A stretch of DNA of 64,000 bases from Mercurialis annua (GCF_937616625.2 NC_065570.1:2552001-2616000), one strand, 5' to 3'. Shown: positions 45,039 to 55,656, numbered from the stretch's first letter. Numbers and translations: made by a program. The notes: generated by a model from the sequence alone, not told the origin.

Positions 45039-45141
45039 TTTTTCTAATTAAAAGTGAATTTTTTTTAAAATTTTATACTACTAGATTAGAGTTTTATAAG
45101 TCATATGGTAAAAGTAAATAATGTGGGACCTATTCATTATA

Positions 45142-45479
45142 GGCTTAATACATAGTTTGACCCCTGAACTTGTACCCTTTTACCCATCTAACCCCCAAAC
45201 TTAACGTCTCACCTATCGAACCCCTGAACTTGTTAAATAATCCGATTTGACCCCCATATTTGATAAATACGTAAACATTGAACCCCTCCGTACACAATTT
45301 CTTCTAGAATGTTTCAAGTGACAGGTGGACACGAAGGGTTTAATATTTACATATTTATCAAGTTCAGGGGTCAAATCAGATTATTTAACAAGTTCAGAGG
45401 TTCGATAGGTGAGACGTTAAGTTTAGAGGTTAGATGGGTAAAAGGGTACAAATTCAGGGGTCAAGCTATGTATTAAGCC
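45142..45479. mobile_element. Foldback MITE (338 bp), twin of the 17948 copy
   Basis: The same ends (GGCTTAATACATAGTTTGAC) and the same length as 17948-18285, with the central loop reversed. The 10-bp duplication ATTCATTATA is at 45132-45141 and 45480-45489. Non-coding. Confidence 0.9.
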
Positions 45480-45489
45480 ATTCATTATA

Positions 45490-45887
45490 CTTTTAAAAGT
45501 ATAATTGATAGTGGAGAAAAGTGTAATGAAGGAGAGTATAATAAAATGATGATGTGGCATGCTATTACACTCATTAGTGTAAACCTTTGTGGATGCTCTA
45601 AGTCTTTATGCCACATAAAATGCTTTTTCACAAGTGATAAATAATGACAACTTTCGCTAAATATTTGTTTTTTTTAAGAACATTTGACCATTGTTCTTTG
45701 TTCGGTTCATTTTATGCATTTATTTTTCAGAATCCTATTTGATCAAAAAAATAACTTCTTCGGAAAAATTTAGGTAAACTAAATTTTGCATAGGTAGTTA
45801 ATAGATAGTATAATAGCAATATTTTTGAAATTTTAATGTTATGGTTTCGTAGAAAATTAATTATTCTAATTATTCAGTTCAAATTTG
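45490..45887. other. AT-rich intergenic DNA left of the Tat element
   Basis: Nothing recognised. It is the target DNA into which the Tat retrotransposon inserted. Confidence 0.6.
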
Positions 45888-45892
45888 GTTTG

Positions 45893-46349
45893 TGATACAG
45901 GTCGATCTTTAGAGGGTCGCCCGTACTGTTTTTCCTGCACAAGTAACAAATATAAGCTCAAAGGACCTCAGGCTTGCTCAGCCTGAAAGCCACTCCGATG
46001 CTTAAGTCAGAGAGGGTTTTTTGGTAGGTAAATGAATGTAAGAGTATTTAAGTCTGATTTTGCTTACCCTTCTCAGCATTCGGTGGCTTCCTTTTATAAT
46101 GAGTTTAAGGCGGTGGTTATCTGGTAAATCGTGGGTTTGCCCCACGATTATTGATAATGGTGAAGGCACGTTCCCGATTATCCCGGGTAGTGGGTGTCAG
46201 GGAACAGAGTGGATGAGGTCGCCTAGATGGCAGACCTGGATGAGTCCGCCCGAGACAGACATGGGCGATGGGAGATTTGGAGACCCGTTGGGCGAGCATA
46301 GCATTCGTTAGGCGATGCTTGGAGTTCGAATATTATTAGGTCGGTATCA
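45893..46349 (-). repeat. Tat 3' LTR
   Basis: 457 bp, TG...CA ends, identical to the other LTR except at one position as far as I can compare. It lies upstream of the plus-strand antisense gene. Confidence 0.95.
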
Positions 46350-46365
46350 GATGTCCCCCCCTTAT
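46350..46365 (-). promoter_or_regulatory. Tat polypurine tract
   Basis: The minus strand reads AAGGGGGGGACATC directly before the 3' LTR, the expected plus-strand primer. Confidence 0.7.
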
Positions 46366-46486
46366 AATCTTGCTAAGTCAAAGACTTGAAGCGCCAATTT
46401 TCAAAATTCGAATTTCCGAAATTTTCGAAACAATTTGAATTTCAAACGTTTCCTTCAACGGTTACGAATCTGAAGCGTTTTTTGAC

Positions 46487-46494
46487 TATAAAAG
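46487..46494 (+). promoter_or_regulatory. TATA box of the antisense gene
   Basis: TATAAAAG on the plus strand, 306 bp before the ATG at 46793. The leader contains pyrimidine-rich tracts and possible splice sites (AGAGGTACAT at about 46565, TTGCCTTCAG at about 46777), so a leader intron is plausible. A second TATAAAAGAGG occurs near 46558. Confidence 0.55.
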
Positions 46495-46792
46495 AACGCG
46501 ACTTTTGGTTTTCCATTGATTATTTCGAGGAGTTTCCTGCTGTCAGGCATTCGAGTGTATAAAAGAGGTACATATTCTTTAATTAAAAGTTTTTTACTCT
46601 TAATTTTTCTCTCTGATTCTCTGTTAATTTTTCTCTCTGATTCTGTATTTCTGTTGACGTATTTCTCCAGCCAGGTTTTCTTCGAGTTACATAGCACCAG
46701 ACTTTCTCTTTTAATCAGTAAGTGGCTTAGCTATTTTTGTTTGTCTTCTTGTTTCCTTCTTCTTGTTTGCCTTCAGATAGTATATTTTTAGG

Positions 46793-49660
46793 ATGTCTAC
46801 ATTAAGGATTTCAGTGTCTTCCCCTTCTTCTTCCTCTTCTTCTGAGAGTTCTGCCAGTGACCCTACTTACCCTGCTCCTCTTGCCACCCTCGTTGAGTTG
46901 TCATCTGACGAGGAAGGGTTGTCTCAGAAGGTGATCCCTGATAGTGAGGAGGGTGTTGATGACAGAGGGCCAGAGGGCGAGGCTCCCCTTGAGGACGTTG
47001 GTGGAGATGAGGGCGGAGATGGTGAACTGGGTGATGACGAAGGAGACGAGGAGGATTTTGTTTTTAAAAGACGTAAAGTCTCCTCTGGGACATCTTCTAG
47101 TAATAAAAAACCCTTGTCTGAGTGGACCATCGATCTGGGTCAAGAGGCCCTTGTATGGATTAGGGCGAGGTACGAAATTCCTCCCTTCATTGGCCTTCGG
47201 ATTCCATCTGAGGGTTCGGCTGTTAGCCAGGTCTTGAAGGATGATGAACAGTTGCTCTTTGTTGAAGATTTGGAGGCGGGTTTAAGGCTACCACTCGATC
47301 TCTTCACCCAAGAAGTGTTCGATAATTTTAAGATCCCCCTAGGTCAACTCCATCCTAACGCCCACCGTCACTTGACAGGAGTTTTTATTCGTGGGCTCCA
47401 ACTGAAGAGACAGGTGGGCTACGAGATTGTTAGGGCGATCTATTCTTTGGGGAGGAAGAAAAGCGATGAGTTCTTCTACTTGCAACCCGGAAGATCTCCC
47501 TTCACTGGCCTTCCCAATTCTTTGAAGCGGTGGAAGGGTTCCTTTGTCATCGCCAAGAAGGAAGGGGGTTGGGGTTCCATTCCGAATGTTTTTGTGGAAG
47601 GGCCCCTAAAGCTGGAAAAGGCGAACCTGAGCGAGGTTGATAAAGAGACGTTGCGTCTGCTTCGAGGTGGCGCTAAGGTGCACGTAGTGAATCTGATAGA
47701 TTCCTACTTTGGCTGGGACCAAAGTGTTGCCTCCAAGAGAAATAAGAGAGTGCAGGGTGGAAAAAGGGGGAAGAGGAAGAAGAGTGAGGATAGGAGGGAG
47801 ACATCGCCTGATAATGGAGACGAGTTCCCTGACATGGGCGAACCACTTCTTTCTTCCCCTCTTAATATTTCTTCTATGCCTCTTAGTCCTTCTGGTACCT
47901 TGTTTGTACCATGAAGCTTTTATTTCCTTTAATTTTTGTGAAGCGTTTTCTGAATCTTGTTTACTTTGATTTTTCAGTGCCGAACTTCAAGGAGCTTCAG
48001 CAGAAGGTCATGGAGGACAGGAAAGCTCGCCGGGAGGCTCGAGAGAGGGAGGCCCTTCCCCAAGCTATTCCCAAGCCGACTTCTGAGGCTAAGAAGGCGC
48101 CTGCCAAGAAAGGGGGCGATGTTCCTTCTACGACTGGAAGCAAACCCCCTTCTTCTCAGAAGGGTGATGAATCTGCCCCTACTCCTAGGGTGGTGCTGCC
48201 AGGCTTCCAGATAAAGGAACCTGTCACCAGCCCTCCTCCTCCTGCTGTTCCCTCTTACACCGGTAAGGGGAAGGATAAGATGGAGGTTCCTGCGAAGGAG
48301 AAGCATGCCAGATCCCTTCCTTCTGCTCCCCAAACTGCCCCGGCTGCTTCGACCGGCAGCAAAAGGCGAGCTCCTTCTTCAGGGGGCGAAGATACTGAGG
48401 GGGAGGGACCCTCTATGAAAAGGCCTAAGAGGGATGTGATGGTGACTCAGGTCGACCTGCTCCTTCAAAAGTATGGGGCCGATGCTACTGTGCGTTGTCC
48501 TGCCGTTGCCCACGACATCTTCCGGGGTTCCTGCTGCCCTTCGGACGTTGACTATTATTTGAAGAGGCCGGACAACGTACTGATGGACGAATTGTTTTTC
48601 CAACCTGGCAAAGGTGATTATTTTCTAACTTTATCATTTTGCCTTTTTCTTCCTGTTATGGTTATTTTCTAACTCAGTTTTATTTTATGTTTAGGTTGCC
48701 TATGCCATCCGTCAATACCGCTCCAACCGTCTTAACGACGATGAGATGCAAGTGAAGTTAAAGACGGAGTACAAGCTGCTGAAGGGAAAGTATGACTCCC
48801 TTCGCAGCGAACATGGCGGGTGCACTCAGAAGCTGGACTCTCTTCGTGCTGATGTGGATAGATTATCCAGAGAGAGGGAGAGTGCTGTGAAGCAGCAGCG
48901 TGTGCTGTCTGAGGAGGTCGCCCGCCTTAAGAAGGAAAATAAAAATCTGGCGGCAGAGGTGGTGTTGAAAAGTACTGATTATGACGATCTCAAGAAGGAG
49001 TTCGACACCACCGTCACGGCCCTTAACGATAAAGTCTCAGTTGCTGAGAAGAGGCTTTATTTGAAGCGGGGCAGGCTGATTCGTGAGAAGGAGAGGCGTC
49101 GCCGTAACACCGCCCAGCTAGCCAATGATCTAACTGACTTCACTGAAGCCATCGTGGGTACCTACTTGGAGCGTCATCCTGATGGGGACGTTGAATTCTT
49201 ATATGGCTTTCCCGAGGGGGTTAACAGTGAGAGTGAGCCAGATTCTCCCCAAGACTTGTTCGTCTCCATCAAGTCTGAAAATGGTGGAGGTGCTGCTGAG
49301 GTTGCCGAACAGTCTGCCCAAGGGGTCCAGGAACCTGCCAAGGCTGGCGAGAAGCCTCTTGTTCCTGGTTTGGGAGGTAGTCCTGAGGAGAAGGACTTCG
49401 GCTTGCTTATATCTTCGGAGCGGCCTTTTGCTGCTCTGGACTTATTGGATCGGCCTTCTGATCTGGAGTCTATCCTTCCAGGGTCCGATCCTCTTAGTCT
49501 TGCCGATGTCCCTTCTCCCACCCGTTCTGGCAACATTCGTGTCGATGCTTCTTCTTCAGCCAGGCGGGATTCGCAGGAGGGGCTATCTGTCCCAAATATT
49601 TTGAAGGGGAACAAAGAGGCTGCCCCGGAGAAGGTTGAGCCAGAGATCATCAAGCTTTAG
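46793..49660 (+). CDS. Antisense spliced ORF of the Tat element (gypsy-type transposon domain plus coiled coil)
   Basis: A gene transcribed opposite to gag-pol. Exon 1 (46793-47894) has a Ser/Glu/Asp-rich N-terminus, then a conserved domain (about residues 110-310) with EAGLRLPLDLFTQEVF, LGQLHPNAHRHLTGVFIRGL and WKGSFVIAKKEGGWG. This matches the 'putative gypsy type transposon' domain (PF04195-like). Exon 2 (47978-48613) is Pro/Lys-rich. Exon 3 (48695-49660) begins VAYAIRQYRSNRLN and forms a long coiled coil, then an acidic tail. The exon 1/2 junction is in frame. With simple GT-AG sites the exon 2/3 junction is off by one base, so either the splice is non-standard or this copy has an indel. 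Extra and antisense ORFs are known in Tat elements; function unknown. Confidence 0.75.
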
Positions 49661-50193
49661 ATTCCTCTTTTTAGTTTTTGTATAGGAAGAATTTTCCTTT
49701 TTTTTTTTTTTTGTTATGTACTTTGTACATTTGTATCTTTTCTTTTGTTAGGAATTTTACTTTCCTTTGTAATTTTTGTGGGGCATTTGCCCTCTTTTTA
49801 ATATATATCTTTTTTTGCCTTCTTTATTTTTGAGACAGTTAGCTTCTATGTTCTCTTTATTTTAGGCGATATATATATTTTGACTGTGTATTTTCCTTTT
49901 TTGGGAATGAACTCGTCAGTTCTCCTCTTTGGAAATATTTTAAGTAATCAGTAACTATGGTAAAGAGACGATATCTGTGGAAATTCCTTGTCCGAGCAAG
50001 GGTAAATTAAAATACTTGCATAAATTCAAATACAATAATGTGATGAAATATCACTTGTAGAAATTGAAGCACAATGCTGTGATTAAACATCACTTGGAGG
50101 AATTGAAATACAATATTGAAACTAAACACCGCTTGACTAATTATGCTACTTCTTAGGGAATAACTAATCATGTCTGATGGCGACCCATTGTGA
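49661..50193. other. Spacer between the convergent antisense gene and gag-pol
   Basis: T-rich region with likely 3' ends of both convergent transcripts. Around 49995-50135 the phrases AAATACAATAATGTGATGAAA and TGAAGCACAATGCTGTGATT recur in diverged form. Nothing coding. Confidence 0.55.
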
Positions 50194-53100
50194 CTAAATT
50201 TTTCTCAAGTTGTTGGCGTTCCATGTCCTTGGTATGATTCTTCCCATGGAGTTGGTGAGTTTAAATGTTCCTTCTTTAATGACCTCGCTGATGGTGTAAG
50301 GTCCTTCCCAGTTTGGCTGCAGTTTTCCACTTCCTGCTTCTCCTTTTTTGACTTCGGTTTTTCGCATGACTAGGTCGCCTAGTTTGAATTTTCTTTTCTT
50401 TACATGGCTGTTGAAATGTTTGGCCATCTTTTGTCTGTAGGCTTCCATCCTGATGTCTGATCTGTTGATTTTTTCAACCAGGAGATCCAGATTGTTCCTG
50501 AGCTCTTCTTCGTTTTCTTCTAGGTTTAGCTGGTTGTCTTCTGTCCTTGGCGTGGGTGCGCCGATCTCTACAGGAATTACAGCCTCCGTTCCATAGGCTA
50601 GGGCGAATGGAGTTTCGCCCGTTGATTCTCTAGGGGTGGTACGGTAGTTCCATAGGACGCTGTAGAGTTCTTCTACCCATCTTCCTTTGCACTCGTCTAG
50701 TCTTCTTTTTAGTCCGGCCAGTAGGATTCTGTTGGCCACTTCGGTTTGCCCGTTCGATTGTGGATGGTAAACCGAAGTGAACCTTAGGTCGATCTGATAC
50801 TCGGCACAAAACTTTCTAAACTTTGCTGAGTCGAACTGCTTTCCGTTGTCTGTGATAAGCACCTTCGGTATTCCAAACCTGCACAAGATAGATCTAAAGA
50901 AAAAGTTAGTTATGCGTTGTTGGGTGATTTTTGCCAGTGGTTCTTCCTCTATCCACTTGGTGAAGTGGTCGATTGCCACTACCAGGAACTTCCGTTGTCC
51001 TGTGGCCAAAGGGAGAGGTCCCAGGATGTCCATACCCCACTGGGCGAACGGCCATGCACTGCCGATGGGTTTCATTTCTGAAGCTTGCTTTCTTGGTACC
51101 AAGGCATGTTGCTGGCAAGGCCAGCATCCCCTTACTAGGGTTGTAGCTTGTTCTTTCATCGTGGGCCAATAATAGCCTTGTAGCAGTGCTTTCCTGACCA
51201 GTGTTGATGCTCCGTCATGTGCTCCGCAGGTCCCCTCATGTAATTCTTTCATGATGTACTCTCCTTCTTCTTTGTTCACACATCTTAGCCAGGGATGGGT
51301 GAATGACCGTTTGTACAGCTGGCCGTTGTATATTCCGAACTTTGATGAGAGTATCACTATCCTTTTGGCTTCCTTCTTATCCTCGGGGAGTATTCCATTA
51401 GCCAGGTATGCTGTGAGGGGGGACATCCAGTTTTCTTCCCCTTCTACCATCAGTACTTCGCCTTCCTCAATTTCTTCTTGAAAGCTAGGCTGTCGTTTGA
51501 TTTCATGAGGAATGTTTCTCATTGAGTCGTAATTCTTTGTTGCTGCCCACTTTGCCAATTCGTCTGATCTTCCATTCATTGCTCTGGGTATTTGCTGTAG
51601 CGACCAGGATCGCCCATTATCGGCAAAGAAGGTTTTGGCCTGCTTGGCGTACTTCTTCAACGTAGCTTCTTTTACTTCGAAGTTCCCCGAGACTTGGTTC
51701 ACAACCAGTTGTGAATCACTGTAGATCTGGACTTCGGAGATGTTGAGCTCTTCGCATAATTGCAACCCTGTTATCAGCGCCTCATATTCCGCAACATTGT
51801 TGGAAGCTGGAAATTCGAGTCTTGCTGAGTATTCCATTTGGATTCTTCCTGGTCCTTTGAGCACGACTCCGATGCCTGCTCCTTCTCCGCAAACTGCTCC
51901 ATCGACGTGCATCTCCCAGGGAGTCGTTTTGTCCTCCATGGGTTCCTTGAATGTTAATTCAGCGAAGAAGTCGGCTAGTGCTTGAGCTTTCAGTGCTTTC
52001 CGAGCTTCATAGATAACGCCCAGACTTCCTATTTTGACGGCCCATTCTGCTATGCGTCCACTTGTCTCTGCCTTCTGGAGGATTTTTCGTAATGGTTGGT
52101 CGGTCCGTACAATGACTTGGTGCCCTTCGAAGTAATGTCGGAGCTTGATGGTGGCGGTGTATACGCACAGCACCAGCTTCTCCAACTTCGGGTATCTCAG
52201 CTCCGCATCTCTGAGTACTTTGCTAATGTAGTAGATCGGGTATTGTTCGCCTCCTTTTTCCGACACCAATACTCCTGCTATTGTTTCGTCAGAGCAAGAG
52301 ATGTATAAATATAACACGTCGCCCGGATCCGGTCTCGCCAACAGTGGGGGCGAGGATAGGAAGCTTTTCAATTCTTCAAACGCCTGCTGGCATTCTGCGG
52401 TCCATGTGAAGTTCTTGATCTGTTTCAGGGTTTTGAAGAAAGGCAGGCATCGTTTTGCCGAGCAGGACATGAACCGACCTAGAGCCGTGATCCGGCCGTT
52501 GAGCTTCTGGACTTCATGTATGCTCCGTGGCGGTGTCATTTTTAAGACCGCTTCGATTTTATCTGGGTTGGCCTCGATACCCCTCTGAGAGACCATGTAT
52601 CCCAGGAACTTGCCTGCCGGTACTCCGAATACGCACTTTTCCGGATTGAGTTTTAGCTGGTATCTCTTTAGCGTCTCCAGGACTATCTTCACATCTGTTG
52701 GGTGGTCTTCAGCTCGGATGCTCTTGATAATCATGTCATCCACATAAACTTCCATGTGTTTTCCTATCTGATCTCTGAATATTGAGTTCACCAGCCGCTG
52801 ATATGTGGCTCCTGCGTTCTTCAGACCGAAGGGCATCATCTTGTAACAAAATAATCCCTGGTCCGTTATGAAGGCCGTTTTCTCCTGATCTTCAGGTGCC
52901 ATGGGTATCTGGTGATATCCCGCCTTGGCATCTAGGAATGTATAGAGGGCGTGACCTGCTGTGGAGTCTACTAACTGATCAATGTGTGGGAGTGGGAAAC
53001 TATCTTTGGGACATGCTTTATTCAGATCTGTGAAGTCCACGCACATTCGGTAAGTGCCATTGGACTTTTTTACCATCACCACATTTGCTACCCACTTGGG

Positions 53101-55581
53101 GTAATAGGCGTCTTTGATCACGTTTGCTGCTTTTAACCGGGCGACCTCTTCTGCGATGGCGAGTTGTTTTTCGGGCGAGTGCCTTCTCTTCTTTTGTATC
53201 ACTGCCTTCGCGTCGGTCGCTATGTTTAACCGATGACATATGACGTCCGGGTCTACTCCGATCAATTCGTCTGTTGTCCAGGCAAAGGAGTCTCCAAGCG
53301 ATCTGAGGTTTTCGGTCAGAGATCGTTTGATTTCTTCTTCTAGCTCATCTCCCACTTCTATCTCCTTTCCTGGGGATAATTCGATTTTCTCAGTTCGCCC
53401 ATAATGCTCCGCCCTTTCCTTCTTCTCTGGAGGTTCCATTGTTAGTACTGGCAAGGTTATATGTACTTTCCTGAGAGCTGTAAAGTATGCTTCTCTGGCT
53501 GACTTTTGGCATCCTCTGACTTCGGCATCGCCTTCTCTGGTTGGGATTTTCATCAGTAGGTACCTCATGCAAATGGATGCGCACGTATCGTGCAAGAGTG
53601 GCCTTCCGAGAATTGCGTTGTATGCGAAATCCATATTGACCACCATGAATTCTGCTCGGATCTCTTTGTAGATCTCTCCATCCCCCAGTTGGATGTTTAT
53701 CTCCAGTGATCCTTCCACCTGTACAGATTTGCCTCCTAGTCCCACTAGTGGAGTAGAGACATGTGTCAAATTTTCTTTCTTGAGTCCAATTCTGCCGAAC
53801 ACCTCCATCGTGATCATGTTTACCGAACTTCCCGTGTCTACGAGCATTCGAGATACCTCGAAATTGTTGAGTCGCCCCTTGACAACTAGGGCGTCCTCAT
53901 GGGGGACTGATAAGCCACGACTATCGACCTCCGAAAAAGATACGCTTCTGAATTTCTTAGCATTCGGTGCACCTGGGCTAACCGAGTAGACTGTTCTTGC
54001 AGCTTTCTTCCTTGTAGTATTGCTGTCTCCTCCGGTCGATCCGCCCATTATTACGTTAACCACGCCTGCTGGCTCTGGTCTGGGTCTTCTGGCGATTTCT
54101 TCTTTCCGCTCTTTCTTTCTTTCTGATTCCGTCTCTCTGGCTTCGGTGTCCCTTTTTACGAACTGGGAAAGGGATCCCCTTTCTATCAGCTTCTCTATCT
54201 CCTCCTTCAGGTGCCAGCATTCATCTGTGGTGTGGCCGTTGTCTCTGTGAAATTCACAGTATTTGCTATTGTCTCTTTTGCTGGCTGATGCAGCGTTCAT
54301 CTTCCTTGGCCATCTGACCTTCTCTCGGCTGTCTTTTACCCAAAACAGTACGTTGGTTCTGGTTGTGTTCAGGGGCGTATATCGCCTATCTTCGTCTTTT
54401 TTCCTTTTATTTCTGAAATGGTCGTTGCCTTTTTCTCCGAACCTCTTTCCTATGGGCGATCTGTCCCCATTTCTTCTTCCTGCAAACGTTCGTTCTTCTA
54501 CCCGTCCGAGGCGATTCTCTATCTCTCTTTGGCCATCATCCACTCTGATCTGTGTATGTGCGATGGTCATCAGTGTGGTAAATGATTTTGGTGATTTAGC
54601 CAACAATTCCTTTCGAAGGTCGGAGTTGGTAGTTCCATTGAGTAATGCTGTGTAGGCGATCTCCTGGCTCAGGTCTTCTATCTGCATCGCCTCCTTATTG
54701 AATCTTTCTACATACTTCCTGAGTGTCTCTCCTTCCCATTGCATGATGGCCAGCAGATCTGTGGACAGCTTCTTTTGAGGGATGCATGCTACGAATCTAG
54801 CCTGGAAAAGTCCTGAGAATTGTTTGAACGTCAGCACTGATCCTGGCTTTAAACTCTGGTACCATTCCTGCGCCAGACCTTTTAAGGTAGTAGGAAAAAG
54901 TTTGCATAGTACGTGATCCAAGTTTGTCTGAACATTGATCACCGCTTGGAATTTGTGAATATGGCTCTTGGGACAGCCTGTTCCATCGTATGACTCCAAA
55001 TTTGGGGGGTATCTGAACTTTGTAGGGAATTCGTGAGAGATGATGAAATCTGCGAGTGGTGAGTCACTTCGAAGAGAGATGTCCACGTCTTCACATCTTA
55101 TTCCAAGCCTGCTCATGACTTGGCGGACTTTTTCCTCCAGATGCTCTTCTCCGCCTTTGAGGGTGTGTTGTTCATCCATCCAACGTTCTTCGTCTGGAAT
55201 TACGATGGGGGCATTTTGTTTCCTTGCGGAATTTTCAGGGGCATCTTCCTCTCGCATCGGTTCTTTTCCCTTGTCCATGGTTGACGTTGACTTCTGTACT
55301 GGTGATTTCGCTGATCCCTGCTCTGGCGATTTTAACGAGATACTCTGTTTGATGTCTTTGAGTAGACTGGTGATTTCTAGGAAAGCCTTGAACATTGCTT
55401 GGTTGTTGATTGGCTCTTCATCAGGTGCTATGGCTATCGGAGGTATCGTCTGTCTTATCGCCAGGGGGTCGATGGTTTCTCCTTCTTCGCTGGTTGGGGG
55501 AAACAGATTTAGGGCCGGTGGTTCTGTTTCCCTGTCTTCTCGGTTGGTAGCTGGTAGAGTATTATCTTGTGGGGGATCCAT
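50194..55581 (-). CDS. gag-pol: Tat gag-pol polyprotein (1795 aa)
   Basis: A single intact frame. Order: Gag with EWYQSLKPGSVLTFKQF (about residue 237), zinc-knuckle-like CEFHRDNGHTTDEC (about 445), protease LVDTGSSVN (about 583), reverse transcriptase with YVDD (about 948), the first RNase H, then a second archaeal-type RNase H (MHVDGAVCGEGAG to YSDSQLVVNQVSG, about 1227-1300). Integrase follows, with HHCC finger (HEGTCGAHDG...GCWPCQQ, about 1447-1490) and D, D, E core (MDILGPLP, ITDNGKQF, NGQTEVAN, about 1518-1613). The start is taken as the ATG at 55581 (MDPPQDN). The open frame runs further upstream but would cross the primer-binding site and enter the LTR. Intact, so possibly active. Confidence 0.95.
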   Translation of the reverse strand: MDPPQDNTLPATNREDRETEPPALNLFPPTSEEGETIDPLAIRQTIPPIAIAPDEEPINNQAMFKAFLEITSLLKDIKQSISLKSPEQGSAKSPVQKSTSTMDKGKEPMREEDAPENSARKQNAPIVIPDEERWMDEQHTLKGGEEHLEEKVRQVMSRLGIRCEDVDISLRSDSPLADFIISHEFPTKFRYPPNLESYDGTGCPKSHIHKFQAVINVQTNLDHVLCKLFPTTLKGLAQEWYQSLKPGSVLTFKQFSGLFQARFVACIPQKKLSTDLLAIMQWEGETLRKYVERFNKEAMQIEDLSQEIAYTALLNGTTNSDLRKELLAKSPKSFTTLMTIAHTQIRVDDGQREIENRLGRVEERTFAGRRNGDRSPIGKRFGEKGNDHFRNKRKKDEDRRYTPLNTTRTNVLFWVKDSREKVRWPRKMNAASASKRDNSKYCEFHRDNGHTTDECWHLKEEIEKLIERGSLSQFVKRDTEARETESERKKERKEEIARRPRPEPAGVVNVIMGGSTGGDSNTTRKKAARTVYSVSPGAPNAKKFRSVSFSEVDSRGLSVPHEDALVVKGRLNNFEVSRMLVDTGSSVNMITMEVFGRIGLKKENLTHVSTPLVGLGGKSVQVEGSLEINIQLGDGEIYKEIRAEFMVVNMDFAYNAILGRPLLHDTCASICMRYLLMKIPTREGDAEVRGCQKSAREAYFTALRKVHITLPVLTMEPPEKKERAEHYGRTEKIELSPGKEIEVGDELEEEIKRSLTENLRSLGDSFAWTTDELIGVDPDVICHRLNIATDAKAVIQKKRRHSPEKQLAIAEEVARLKAANVIKDAYYPKWVANVVMVKKSNGTYRMCVDFTDLNKACPKDSFPLPHIDQLVDSTAGHALYTFLDAKAGYHQIPMAPEDQEKTAFITDQGLFCYKMMPFGLKNAGATYQRLVNSIFRDQIGKHMEVYVDDMIIKSIRAEDHPTDVKIVLETLKRYQLKLNPEKCVFGVPAGKFLGYMVSQRGIEANPDKIEAVLKMTPPRSIHEVQKLNGRITALGRFMSCSAKRCLPFFKTLKQIKNFTWTAECQQAFEELKSFLSSPPLLARPDPGDVLYLYISCSDETIAGVLVSEKGGEQYPIYYISKVLRDAELRYPKLEKLVLCVYTATIKLRHYFEGHQVIVRTDQPLRKILQKAETSGRIAEWAVKIGSLGVIYEARKALKAQALADFFAELTFKEPMEDKTTPWEMHVDGAVCGEGAGIGVVLKGPGRIQMEYSARLEFPASNNVAEYEALITGLQLCEELNISEVQIYSDSQLVVNQVSGNFEVKEATLKKYAKQAKTFFADNGRSWSLQQIPRAMNGRSDELAKWAATKNYDSMRNIPHEIKRQPSFQEEIEEGEVLMVEGEENWMSPLTAYLANGILPEDKKEAKRIVILSSKFGIYNGQLYKRSFTHPWLRCVNKEEGEYIMKELHEGTCGAHDGASTLVRKALLQGYYWPTMKEQATTLVRGCWPCQQHALVPRKQASEMKPIGSAWPFAQWGMDILGPLPLATGQRKFLVVAIDHFTKWIEEEPLAKITQQRITNFFFRSILCRFGIPKVLITDNGKQFDSAKFRKFCAEYQIDLRFTSVYHPQSNGQTEVANRILLAGLKRRLDECKGRWVEELYSVLWNYRTTPRESTGETPFALAYGTEAVIPVEIGAPTPRTEDNQLNLEENEEELRNNLDLLVEKINRSDIRMEAYRQKMAKHFNSHVKKRKFKLGDLVMRKTEVKKGEAGSGKLQPNWEGPYTISEVIKEGTFKLTNSMGRIIPRTWNANNLRKI

Positions 55582-55638
55582 TCTTGAAAAAGCAAATTTT
55601 GAAAAGTATCTAAAAGGAACGACGAAACTAATAAGTTC

Positions 55639-55654
55639 CACGTTCACCGCACCA
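55639..55654 (-). promoter_or_regulatory. Tat primer-binding site (tRNA not identified)
   Basis: The minus strand reads TGGTGCGGTGAACGTG two bases inside the 5' LTR. The leading TGG pairs with the CCA end of a tRNA, so position and form fit a primer-binding site. I cannot name the tRNA with confidence. Confidence 0.55.
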
Positions 55655-55656
55655 AA

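Noticed and set aside
46060..46311. 83-residue frame present identically in both Tat LTRs
   Set aside because: It lies entirely inside the LTR, has no family resemblance, and its identity follows from LTR identity.
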